This document shows, piece after piece, positions 1 to 8,540 of a stretch of 10,546 bases of DNA (position 1 is the first letter of the stretch; every line of letters begins with the position of its first letter). The stretch is from assembly GCA_024626585.1 (NCBI GenBank), contig JANKJI010264268.1, positions 1 to 10,546 on the forward strand, in the 5' to 3' direction. This stretch comes from Ginkgo biloba. Taxonomy: Eukaryota; Streptophyta; Ginkgoopsida; Ginkgoales; Ginkgoaceae. The position numbers and the translations under genes were made by a program. Below the pieces are notes generated by a model. That model was not told the origin of the DNA, searched no databases, and saw only the letters and a list, made by a program, of their open reading frames with translations.

Positions 1-215
1 CAAAAACACATTGGTTTAGATGTGTAAGCATATGGGAGACAAGAACCACTCAAGACAAGAAGCGACAAATTAATGAATTTGGTGCTCGACTTAATGGAGA
101 CATGTTGGACTGGTTCATTAAGATACGAAAAAATATCAACAGTTTAGATGAACTAGAAAAAATATTCATAGCCAGGTTTCAACACCCAAACCAAGATGAA
201 ATAGCCATATCCTAA

Positions 216-277
216 TTCTTGGAGAGACGGTGTTTGACTACGAAACTTCTTGGAGAGACGGTGTTTGATTACGACAA
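216..277 (+). repeat. 31-bp tandem duplication inside gag
   Basis: A unit starting TTCTTGGAGAGACGGTG occurs twice head to tail, at 216-246 and 247-277. The copies differ by about three bases near the unit end (gactacgaaac versus gattacgacaa). Thirty-one is not a multiple of three, so the duplication shifts the gag frame, and the protein reads LER... in the first copy and LGETVFDYD in the second. It looks like a local replication or repair error in this copy, not a family feature. Confidence 0.85.
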
Positions 278-560
278 GAAATTTAAAACTCCAATGAGTC
301 AGTTAGATGAAGCACCATCAGTAAGCCACCAAGTCACATACTATGTCGATGGGCTAAAACCACATATGGCAGCATTAATCTGACAACATAAGTTGACCAA
401 CATCCAGGAAGCATTTGAAAGAGCAACAATAGCCGAACATGATAGGGTTTGGCTCCAAGGTGAGTCAAGGAATGACCGACTTGAGCAACAACTAGAAGCA
501 ATGCAATAGGAGCTAATCCAACTGATAATACAAAATAAAGATGCATGGGAAGGTGTATGG

Positions 561-1133
561 TGCACAGAGTGTTCAAAACCTAGACACATAAAGAGCTAAT
601 GTCCATATCGTAGACCATTGACGTCAGTGGTCTAACATGCAGAAGTGACATAGTTTAAAATCCTAATTCGCCAACATAACTCAGAAGCCATTATAGAATA
701 TTGTGAAGTTTATAAGGATTATGGGAACAACATAGAAACTTGTCCCCAAAATTTGAGGAACAAATAGAGAAAAATTAAATTTGTAGGGACATGGTGTCAT
801 ATTTGTTAATGTGTAAACCATTCGATGGAGGATTGTTACTTTAATGCCTTGAATACTCAGAAGAGGTAAAAACCACCAACAAGGCTATCATATTTTGTAT
901 CATCCTCTCCAGAGACATCACCTGTGACATTAAGATATGAGCAGGGATATGGAGGAAGACGAGGATTTGAAGGAAGAAGCAAAGGACATGGAAAAATTAT
1001 TGACTTCAACAACACCATCTACTTTGCATGCAATGAGCTAGGGAATCTAGCAAATAAATGTCCCTTGTTATAAAGATTGAAGGAACAAATGTGTAAAGCG
1101 TGTGGCCAATTTGGGCATGCTTTACTCAACTTC
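561..1133 (+). other. Five-fold CCHC zinc-knuckle array of Gag nucleocapsid
   Basis: Five units with exact C-x2-C-x4-H-x4-C spacing lie in the same frame, each 42 bases long. Knuckle 1 (561-602) reads CTEC-SKPR-H-IKS-stop-C and keeps all four ligands. Knuckle 2 (702-743) has Tyr for the second Cys and Asn for His. Knuckle 3 (795-836) keeps all ligands, C-HI-C...H-SMED-C, with a TAA inside. Knuckle 4 (1020-1061) has Tyr for the first Cys and Asn for His. Knuckle 5 (1092-1133) reads CKACGQFGH and has Phe for the last Cys. Single-base changes explain every lost ligand. The linkers are uneven: 99, 51, 183 and 30 bases. CCHC knuckles of Gag bind packaging signals in the element RNA. One or two are usual in plant gypsy Gag, so five is high. 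Confidence 0.85.
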
Positions 1134-1558
1134 CCCGAACTAAGAGAAAAATGGGAAGTTAAACATGTTAATTTAGCATAGATGACCCCATTATTCATTG
1201 TCACTAGGAGTAGAAAAAAGACAGGGAAAGATGAGGGAGAATGCAACCGACCCATGTCAGGAATAAGAAAGATATCCCCTTCATTACCAACATACCCAGC
1301 TCTGAAACAACAAAAAGTAAATCTAAAAGAGGCAGTCAATACATTTAGACATCTAGAGGAGGAGGAACCTAAAAGAATGCAGATAACCTCTAGATATTTG
1401 GAGTTGACATATCAACTTAAAGAACTTGTATCACTTTTTAAAACTAGTAATATAGTTCCACAGCTAACAACACTACTCAAGCTTATCACTACTACTAACT
1501 TTTCAAAAGATGAGAAGGAAAAAATTGGTTCAACTAAGGAAGTCCAGAAGATGCAAGA

Positions 1559-2145
1559 ATGAGGTTGAACATTAAGGATAAAGACCCCAACGTCAATCTA
1601 ATTATCAGAGAGTATGAGGTGCCTAATGTAATTTTTGACTTAGAGTCCCAAGTAAACATTTTACCTAAGACCACTTGGTAGGCCATTTGAGCACCTAGAT
1701 TGGTGCCGACATTGAATTATTTAAAATTGGCTAGCCAGAAGTTGGTAGAGCCCATTGGACTTCTACCACATGCCACTGTTGACCTCTAGGGAGTGGAAGT
1801 CAGGTCAAACTTTGAAGTCTTGGACCTGCAGGGCTTCTAGGGGTCCTACATGGTGTTGCTGCAACAACCATGGGGGTATCACTCAACCTTGAGAAAGAGG
1901 GGATAAAATTCAAGGGCAATGACAAAACGATACTCATCTCATTGAGAGAGAAAGACGAATGAGGACAACGAGAATTTACAGAAGATACGGTCACTGTAGA
2001 AGAAATATATAGAACAACAATGGAAGATGATTAAGAACTGACGGAGGAGGGAGAGATCCCTATGCCCACCCTAACATCACTAGCAAATTCTAACCAAAGA
2101 ATCTATGAATGGAAGATGCAACAATACGAATTGGGTCCTCAGAAC
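1559..2145 (+). pseudogene. pro: Aspartic protease region of pol, disrupted
   Basis: Frame 2 from about 1538 reads into a retropepsin-like fold. The active-site strand is VIFD-LES-QVNILP (aspartate codon 1637-1639), where D-[ST/x]-G-[AS] is expected, so the glycine is now Glu by one G-to-A change. LNYLKLASQKLVEPIG and later FEVLD fit the flap and the second strand pair. A frame change near 1866-1870 moves to frame 1, which reads GVSLNLEKEGIKFKG and an acidic tail with EEGEIP (about 2044-2061). In-frame stops include TAG 1679 and TGA 1688. The enzyme would cleave the Gag-Pol polyprotein in the particle. The gag TGA and an ATG overlap as ATGA at 1559-1562, putting protease in the -1 frame relative to gag. 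An indel could produce this equally well. Confidence 0.75.
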
Positions 2146-2930
2146 TAGGGAAGTTAGATACGTCGGTGTAGGGGATCCCAAAAACTACTTAAGGAGGATC
2201 GTACAAATGGAAGAAAAGTGGAACAAACTTAATAGCATGTCGAAGACACTAATAGGAGTCATAGCTAGGTGGTGGAAAGGACACAAAGAGGAGATCAAGA
2301 CATTCTAGCAAGCATTAATATTGTTGTGTGATAGGTTCGAAGAAAAAGAAGAAATTAGCAAATTTACACTAGAGCCATACCCACAAGAGCATATTCATAT
2401 ATGCAAGGAAGTATGGAGAAAAGGGAGAGTTATAGAAGAAGAATGGACTCATAGGTTTGCAAAAATATCAAATCTCATCCCATACACTTAGTACCAGGTA
2501 GAGGAAGCTAATAGTAACACCAAGTGTTCAAAGACATTGGGAGGGAATTTTATTAAAGATTTCTTAGCAATAAACAAAGACCCACAAGTCCAACTCGCCT
2601 TATCATGCATATAGTGGAAGATGATTGACGTAGATGGAGACAGAAAAAATGATGAACTAGCCCCAGTTACACAAGAAAATGATTACATAACGACTCAAGT
2701 ACAGCGAAGAGAATTCTAAGTAATAGAGTGCTTGAGGATAGAGATCACGCACGAAGAGTCAGAGGGTAAAATATTTGTTTTACAACTAGGAGGTGACTTA
2801 ATCCAATCCATCATAGGTAAAGGAAGTATACTAACAATGATTGATGAATAAGGATAGATGATACCTTAGAACTTCTTGGAAGAAATGCAAGAGGAATGAC
2901 AAAGGCGACACAACAATATTTTGACAAGGA
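2145..2930 (+). pseudogene. Unassigned domain between protease and RT (possible Gag-like fold)
   Basis: Frame 2 reads about 260 codons with few interruptions: TAG at 2306, two more TAG in the middle, TAA at 2717, then a cluster of stops after 2848. I do not recognise the product. Visible features are REVRYVGVGDPKNYL at the start, a Trp pair in ARWWKGHKEE (about 2267-2296), an ALILLCDRFEEK segment next to it, and a Lys/Glu-rich helical look. The succession 'ARWW...ALxxLCxRF' loosely resembles the helix pattern of retrotransposon Gag cores (W..... then F..RF), but the match is weak. Most plant gypsy elements place only a short linker here. The residue composition and the continuation of the frame across stops at likely Gln codons argue that it was coding. 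It might also be an extended protease/RT tether. Confidence 0.5.
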
Positions 2931-2949
2931 AATCAAGCTGAAGTAAGTG

Positions 2950-3950
2950 AATATAGGACTTGACGATAACCCCAAGATGGCCAACATTAAAGACTACTGG
3001 GACCTAGCACAACATGAAGAGATAGCTTCCTTACTATAGATATACTAGGATGTATTCACTAAAAATTTTTAAGATATGAAGGAGATCATGGAAAAATTAG
3101 GTATAATGAAAATCCCGTTAAAATCAAATGCTAGACCTATAAAGAAGAGACCGTGTAGGTTGAATCTAAAATAAAAAGAAAGGGTCAAAGAACAACTAGA
3201 CCAGTTACTAAAATAATGTTTCATTGAGCCCATATAGGTAATAGAATGGGTGAGCCCTTTAGTAATTCAACCAAAGAAATAGAAGAATGAGATCAGGGTA
3301 TGCGTCGACTACAGAGAGCTTAACAAAGCAATTGTCATAGAACCATTTTTAACTCCATATGCCAAAGACATCCTATAGAACATTTTAAAAAGTGATATAT
3401 TTTCCTTCATGGACAGATTCTCCAGATACAATCAGATCAAAATTATTGTCGAGGACTAATATAAGGCAACATTCACATCAGAATGGGGGTTGTTTCTTAC
3501 ACTGTCATGCCATTCAGGTTGAAGAATGCACCGACAGTATTCTCGAGAATAGTAGAAAAAGTGTTTCAAGAATTCATACACAAGTTCTTGGAAGCCTATT
3601 TTGACTACTGGACAGTATATGGATTACTGAAGGACCACACCAAATAGCTTAGGATGATGCTAGAATGATGTCATCAGGTCAGATTGTCCTTAAATATTAA
3701 AAAGAGAATTTTCTTTACTCCATTTGGAGTATTACTTGTCCATATAGTGTGGAAAGACGGTATAATGGTAGATATGGCAAAGATCAAAGTCATCCTGGAT
3801 TTAAATCCACCTAAAGACCAATGAGGCATACGAGTTATCCTAGGCCATACAGGGTACTATAGGAAATTTATCAGAAAGTACTCAAATACAGCTACACCAA
3901 TTGAAGCCTTACTGAGTAATGAGAAGAAATTTCAATGGACAATAGAGTGT
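2950..3950 (+). pseudogene. pol: Reverse transcriptase domain of pol, disrupted
   Basis: Frame 1 (2950-3487) reads NIGLDDNP, DVF, MKIPLK, WVSPLVIQPKK, RVCVDYRELNKA and SFMDRFSRYNQI, the standard finger and palm motifs; the first catalytic Asp is codon 3412-3414. A single-base loss in the G run at 3485-3489 shifts to frame 0, which goes on with VMPFRLKNAP (usually MPFGLKNAP) and the palm motif at 3597-3608. That motif reads Y-F-D-Y where a YxDD-type box is expected, so the second Asp is Tyr. LGHTGYYRKFI (about 3840-3872) marks the connection to RNase H. Stops fall at conserved Gln sites, for example TAA 3457 in ED-Q-YK. The enzyme would copy the element RNA into DNA in the particle. Loss of the Asp plus the frameshift abolishes it. 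Confidence 0.95.
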
Positions 3951-4450
3951 TAGGAAGTGATGGACACTCTTAAGGAAAAGTTAGCTAATGCCCCAATACT
4001 AAAGCATCCTAATTGGGATGTGATATTTCATGTCCACACTGATGCATCAGGCATCATAATTGGAGTAATCCTAGCACAACCAGGGTCAGAATAGGTAGAC
4101 CATCTGGTCTACTATGCTAGTAGAAAGATGTCGGTATGAGAGAAAAACTACATGACGACAGAGAGGAAAGCACTAGTAATAGTGTTTTCCTTACAAAAAA
4201 TTTGACACTTCTTGTTGTTAAAGAAGTTTAAATTCTTTACTGACCATCAAGTTCTAAAGTACCTGGTCAACACGATGATCCATCAAGGAAAAATATTAAC
4301 GTGGATTTTATTATTTTAGGAGTTTGAATTTGACATCGTTATTAAGCTAGGCCAACACAATTTCAGTCCCAACCACCTCTCTATGATCGACATAGGAGAA
4401 GAACTGGTAGAAGGGGAGGATGAGTTTCTCGAAGTAGAGTTATTCTAATT
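3951..4450 (+). pseudogene. pol: RNase H domain of pol, disrupted
   Basis: Frame 0 continues from RT. HVHTDASG carries the first catalytic Asp (4041-4043), TTERKAL the Glu (4161-4163) and FFTDHQVLKYL the second Asp (4242-4244). In the last motif, SPNHLS, the final acidic residue is probably Asn (codon 4371-4373) where Asp is usual. Stops at 3951 (TAG), 4089 (TAG), 4137 (TGA), 4203 (TGA) and 4317 (TAG) interrupt it. Those at 3951 and 4317 fall where Gln is normal (EC-Q-E, LF-Q-EF), and the one at 4203 where Arg is normal (F-R-H). The domain would remove the RNA strand during reverse transcription. This is the gypsy-type RNase H embedded between RT and integrase. Confidence 0.92.
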
Positions 4451-4529
4451 ACAAGTAGTACTAGAATCACTAGAGGATATCTCATATTTCTCGTCAAAAG
4501 GGGAGGCACTAACGAGGATATCAGTAAGG

Positions 4530-5716
4530 GAGTGAAAGATGTTTACACTAAAAGAATCTATATACCAACTGATTAATGGTTTATTATACAAGATGGGATA
4601 AGACTCAATTTTGAGAAGATGCATCTTTGAACATGAAAAAGAGAGCATCTTGTAAGAAGCACATGCAGGGATGGCAGGAGGTCATTAGCAAGGTGAAAAG
4701 ACAACTAGGAAGGTGCTTCAAGAAGGATTGTGGTGGAAGACCTTGTACAAGGATGCACTTGAGTTTGCAAAGAAATGTGACGAATGCTAACAAGTCGGCA
4801 GACCGAAGAAAAGGGATGAGATGCCTCTCCAACTAGTTCTGCCTAGAGCTCCATTTGAGAAATGGGCAATAGACTTCATTGGGCCATTTCTCATCCAAGA
4901 TCAACAAACACAAGCACAGTATATCATCACAACAATAGACTACATTACCAAATGGGCAGAGGTAGCACAAGTAAGGGATTGTACAATGAAGACAACTACC
5001 AAATTTCTATACGAGAACATCATTACCTAATTTGGATGCCCAATCCAAATCATGATAGATCAAGGAACCCATTTCTTGAATCAGACGATTCAAAAATTAA
5101 CAAAAGAGTTATGGATAAAGCATAGGAAGACTACACCCTACCATCCTTAGGCAAATGGGTTGGTAGAAGCATTCAACAAGATATTGAAAAATGCTTTATG
5201 AAAACTATGCATGAATGAGGAGAACGACTCAGATGATAAAGTACATGTTGTACTCTAGGCATATAGAATAACTTACAAAAAGGGCACAGGATGTACACCC
5301 TTTTAGCTGGTCTATGGATTAGAAGTAGTCGTTCGATGGAATTTGTCGTTACGAGCTTGTGCATTACATCCCTTATGCGATGCGATGACCAAAAGTCCTT
5401 AAAAAATTTAGTGATCATCCTGAATCGAATCAATGAACATAAAATAATGGATGAATGGGCGACATAGGTTGATAAGGCTCAACAAAAGGCATGGCATGAC
5501 AAGAATCTTTGACAGAAGAAATTCAAAGAAGAAGATCTTGTCCTCATATATTAGAGTAGAGTAAAAGGTAAACTTGGTAAATTAACAAACATCTAGAATG
5601 GACCATTTTTCATCCACCAGTTGTTTGAAAATGGGTCGATGAAGTTGAGGACACTACAAGGAGACATCATCAAAGGCCTTATCAATGGGGCATGGTTGAA
5701 GTGCTTTTACACTTAA
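4530..5716 (+). pseudogene. pol: Integrase domain of pol, catalytic triad kept, frame broken
   Basis: Frame 0 shows the N-terminal HHCC zinc-binding motif: His 4662 and 4683, and CDEC with Cys 4776 and 4785. The core has Asp in WAIDFIGP (4872-4874), Asp in MIDQGTHF (5058-5060) and Glu in NGLVEAFNK (5166-5168). The last two are 35 residues apart, a canonical DD35E. Between about 5330 and 5387 the frame changes to 2, which reads KAWHDKNL, KFKEEDLVL, KLGKL and GPFFIH, the GPF/Y module, and ends at TAA 5714-5716. No chromodomain follows. Stops occur at 4788 (TAA, CQ), 5148 (TAG, HPQ) and 5304 (TAG, PFQ); those at 5256 and 5594 fall where Trp is invariant (L-W-AYR, W-x-GPF). The enzyme would insert the cDNA into nuclear DNA. 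Confidence 0.95.
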
Positions 5717-5726
5717 AAGCAACAAT

Positions 5727-5744
5727 AAAAAAAAAAAAAAAAAA
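5727..5744 (+). repeat. A18 homopolymer just after pol
   Basis: Eighteen adenines begin ten bases after the pol stop, preceded by AACAAT, so that AATAAA is formed at the 5' edge. It could be slippage expansion or the trace of a poly(A)-bearing insertion or template switch at the junction between pol and the downstream module. Neither can be decided here. Confidence 0.9.
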
Positions 5745-6463
5745 CACACGTGCACACATAAGGAAAACTAGTCCAAGGTAGGTAAAAATGTTGACCAAAG
5801 TTGAAAGATGATAACTAAAGAAGAATTTAAGTTCCCAACTAACCGGAGGATAGACCAAGAAGCGATCATGATAATTATACAAGTGTCGAGGTGAAAGGAG
5901 GTCAAGTACAATCGATCAAGAGTATAAAAGGCATAAGGGGACCATTGGAAATAAATACCGACAACCACTTTGAAGATTTGAAGATAGTAGCAAGAAGACA
6001 AGATGGCTGCAATAAGGCCTTCAACATTTGGATAAGTAATCCACCTAAGGCAACCAAAATTCAAGGCCGAAGTAAAACAAGCTGATGACAAGACACCATG
6101 ATCACAAAGAATCAGGACCTCAACAAAAACTTAATCGAAGAGATGACCAGTGCATGAATGACTAAGATTTTTTTATGGGTTGTAAAGTAGAAGAAGAGAG
6201 AGAAAATAACCTGTCAGAGAGAGAGAGTAGCTGACGATAAGGATGACCAACCAAGGGAATTAATTTGACTGGATCAACAAGTAGACAGGAGTGAAGGGCA
6301 ACAAAGGGAGGATTAATGACAGGAAGACTAACATGGACACCACTGACAAGAAGATAGCCGATCCTTAGAATGCTGACAATTGAGAGAGGATGATTTTCGA
6401 CAACCAACGCACCACCAGATACAACCGAAGAGAGAAGAAAGGAAGAAAGCATAAGTACAAGAA
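5745..6463 (+). other. Spacer between pol and the additional ORF
   Basis: About 720 bp without a convincing gene. One 64-codon + strand frame (5891-6085) starts MKGGQVQSIKS and has no recognisable motif; it may be chance. From about 6186 to 6440 the + strand is purine-rich, with short GA runs such as AG x6 at 6216-6227, and all three frames carry many stops including TGA, unlike the flanking coding parts. A TATAAAA lies at 5923-5929. The opposite-strand frames here are mirror images of the purine-rich sequence. The likely role is an untranslated leader or splice region for the downstream ORF, by inference from position only. Confidence 0.45.
5923..5929 (+). promoter_or_regulatory. TATA-box-like TATAAAA upstream of the additional ORF
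   Basis: An exact TATAAAA, followed by GGC, sits in the spacer about 200 bp after the pol stop and 535 bp before the ATG at 6464. It is a candidate internal promoter for a separate transcript of the post-pol ORF. In AT-rich DNA such a heptamer also arises by chance, and no other promoter element supports it except a CACGTG at 5747-5752. Confidence 0.25.
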
Positions 6464-8540
6464 ATGAGGTGTAAAATGGAAGTCACCATAAATGCAGAGA
6501 TGTACACCATCCTTGCCAGCAAATTCATGGCAGAGGAATTAAATGGCGACGATATATATGATGAAGATGAAGATAACATGTCATTCGAAGAAGCACTCCA
6601 AAGAACTAATCTATTGTTCCAAATGATAGAAGGAGAAACTAGTGCACACCGGTTAGAAGCAAGTGAAGCAATCGAGCAAGCTATACCACCAAGGGGAGAA
6701 TAGGGAGATCAATAGGTGATACACATCAAAATAACCATGATGCCAAAAAGATATTCAGAGACATATCCAACCATTAAGCACATAGAATACTTTGAGGTAG
6801 GGGATAACCGGTGAGAGATTCTGTTACAAACTAAGTTTGAATCCCAAGAATGGGATAGAGAAACCCTACAATAATTCTAAGAATGGGCATATGGAGCATG
6901 GCCATAATCTAGAGTAGATCCTCTGGAAGTCGAGCCAATGCTCATGGTAGGAGCCTAGAAATTGCAAAAGTGTGGAATACTCTAAATCGTTGAAAACTCA
7001 TGTTTTGGGGAGCAGTCCAAATTCATGAGATTTTTAGTAGAAAGGTTCCACAAACATCAAGTTTGGATCAATGGACCTATTTTAGTAGGAGCAGAGCAGA
7101 TTCAATTAGTAACAGGGATACCAATAGAACTAGATAGAGATATCAAGAGTGTACTTAGGATGACAAGAAAATTCACTGACGACGACATCCAAAAGGAACT
7201 TGGTGGAGTAGATAAAATGACCATCAATTCTAGAGGCATTGTAATCCATAGAATCACCGACAACACTAGGAGATGGGTGGCCAAAATATTTAGCACATGG
7301 TTTTGCAACATAGGGAGGTCTTTCGACTTACCCAAAGGGTGGTTTAGAATGATTTGGATCATTGTTGACCAAGGAACACCCTACCCATGGGCCATATACT
7401 TAGAGGAGAAACTAAAGGAGGCCATCCGACAAGCTTTGAGTAAAGGTAGCCCCTTTCATATGTCTAATTTATTAATTTCATTAGTTATGTTGAAATATCC
7501 TCTGCTAGGAACCATAGACAGGACACCCATCGGTCGGTCACTTTGGAACTATGACCACTGACAGAACAAAGTAGTGTAGGAGTAGTATAGTGCAATGATG
7601 TCGAACTGGCAAGACTGACTTTATGCTAGGGCTTTCATAACAATGAGGGTACCACAAGGGTTCAATATATAGTACTACTGAGGAGAAATAGCTAAAATTC
7701 AATTGTTATTGAAATTGGATTCAACTAAGTTGAAGAGTGAAGGGTTTAAGCAGCAGTGTCGGTTACTTTCGTATATTACCATATGGAAGTATTTAAAGGA
7801 TGAATACTTTCGACAAACCAAGAGAGTACTATATGAGGTACCTAGTGAGCTACTGCCAAAACTGACAACCATTTTAGGTGAGGTAGTGTCAAAGTCAACT
7901 TCGATGAGGAAGAAGGACAAAGGAAAGAAGAAGGTGTCGACATAAAAAAGGGAAGAAACCAAACAACAAGAAGAGGAAGAAGAAGAGCAGGAAGAAGGAT
8001 TGAAGAGGTGTCAGAAGAAACACAAGGTTGAAGAAAAGGGTTAATAGAAACAACCATCAGAAGGTAGTGGCTAGACAAGAGGAAGCAAAGGAACCCAGAC
8101 AGAGTAGAGTTTAGGATGGAAGAAATCCCCTGAAATTATCACTATTGATGAAGATCCGTCGGGGACTCAGTAAGAAGGGGATCTCTAACAAGAACAACAA
8201 GGGGAAGGGTCATAGCATCATACTGAACTAAAGACTTAGGAATAGACAAAGGAGACACAACAAGAACAGTAGACCAAATGGTCAACTAAGGAGCAGAGGA
8301 GTGATCCAAAGATAACTTAGACCTAGCCAAACAAAGGACTAATAGGAGAAACCAATATAGGACCAACCACAGGAACAAAGGGAAACCACAAACATGGGAA
8401 AAACAACAATTATAAAAGAAGGGATGGTATAAGGAACTTACCTCGTTTAACATTCCCATCTAGCAAAGCTAGTTCAAGAGTAGTCAACAGGGAGACTAAG
8501 AGACATAGCACAGAACCAAGGTCGATAAAAAGATACTATC
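6464..8540 (+). pseudogene. Additional post-pol ORF, N-terminal and middle part, disrupted
   Basis: Frame 2 runs from ATG 6464 to about 8540. It is split by some 25 stops, mostly TAG and TAA, with TGA at 7559 and three others. Three open blocks share this frame: 6464-6703 (acidic, DDIYDEDEDN), 7025-7561 (178 codons) and 7703-7945 (basic end, KKDKGKKK). The middle block reads FLVERFHKHQVWINGP, EQIQLVTGIP and FHMSNLLISLVML. That pattern resembles the plant mobile domain/'putative plant transposon' type ORFs found beside gypsy elements, where a strand pair precedes an 'I..vTGlP' turn. I call the similarity tentative. From 7946 to 8540 the frame is low-complexity, rich in Q, E, K and T, with SPEIITIDEDP at about 8126-8158. 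The ATG at 6464 was chosen because upstream sequence in this frame is stop-dense. Function is unknown. Confidence 0.6.

Larger units (their letters stand above)
3..1562 (+). pseudogene. gag: gag (capsid and nucleocapsid), partial and disrupted
   Basis: Reading frame 0 from position 3 shows a retrotransposon Gag core. It has an aromatic-rich stretch with DWF at about 105-113, then a region ending in ETVFDYDKKF (about 262-291) and a YVDGLKPHM block (about 342-368), which matches the usual 'GE.V.DY..RF...GL.P' layout. A nucleocapsid with five CCHC-type knuckles follows at 561-1133. The last part (1182-1562) is open for 126 codons, is rich in K, E and T and has no known motif; it ends at TGA 1560-1562. 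About eleven in-frame stops occur, ten of them TAA or TAG (for example 213, 507, 597, 807, 1179) and one TGA at 381. Gag would assemble the virus-like particle and bind genomic RNA in the cytoplasm. The N-terminus is cut off by the window edge. Confidence 0.85.

Noticed and set aside
334-589. Two overlapping minus-strand frames of 80 and 82 codons.
   Set aside because: Antisense to the Gag core; no motif.
1019-1339. Minus-strand frame of 106 codons.
   Set aside because: It lies antisense to the gag zinc-knuckle and tail region and shows no motif; a mirror of the coding strand.
4627-5125. Short + strand frames (69 and 87 codons) overlapping integrase in other frames.
   Set aside because: The integrase frame with HHCC and DD35E explains this stretch; the alternatives have no motif.
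5768-6091. Minus-strand frame of 107 codons in the spacer.
   Set aside because: No recognisable motif and AT-rich composition; opposite a region without a clear gene, so the length is compatible with chance.
6216-6227. Short AG dinucleotide run, considered as a microsatellite or GAGA-type regulatory site.
   Set aside because: Only six units in a generally purine-rich stretch; too short to claim function.
6162-6579. Minus-strand frames of 96 and 83 codons, rich in Leu and Ser, considered as an antisense ORF known from some Tat-like elements.
   Set aside because: The Leu/Ser content is just the complement of GA-rich + strand sequence; no conserved motif or start context supports a gene.
7699-8078. 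Minus-strand frames of 87 and 78 codons.
   Set aside because: They are shadows of the Lys/Glu-rich end of the additional ORF, whose complement gives Ser/Leu/Phe-rich frames.
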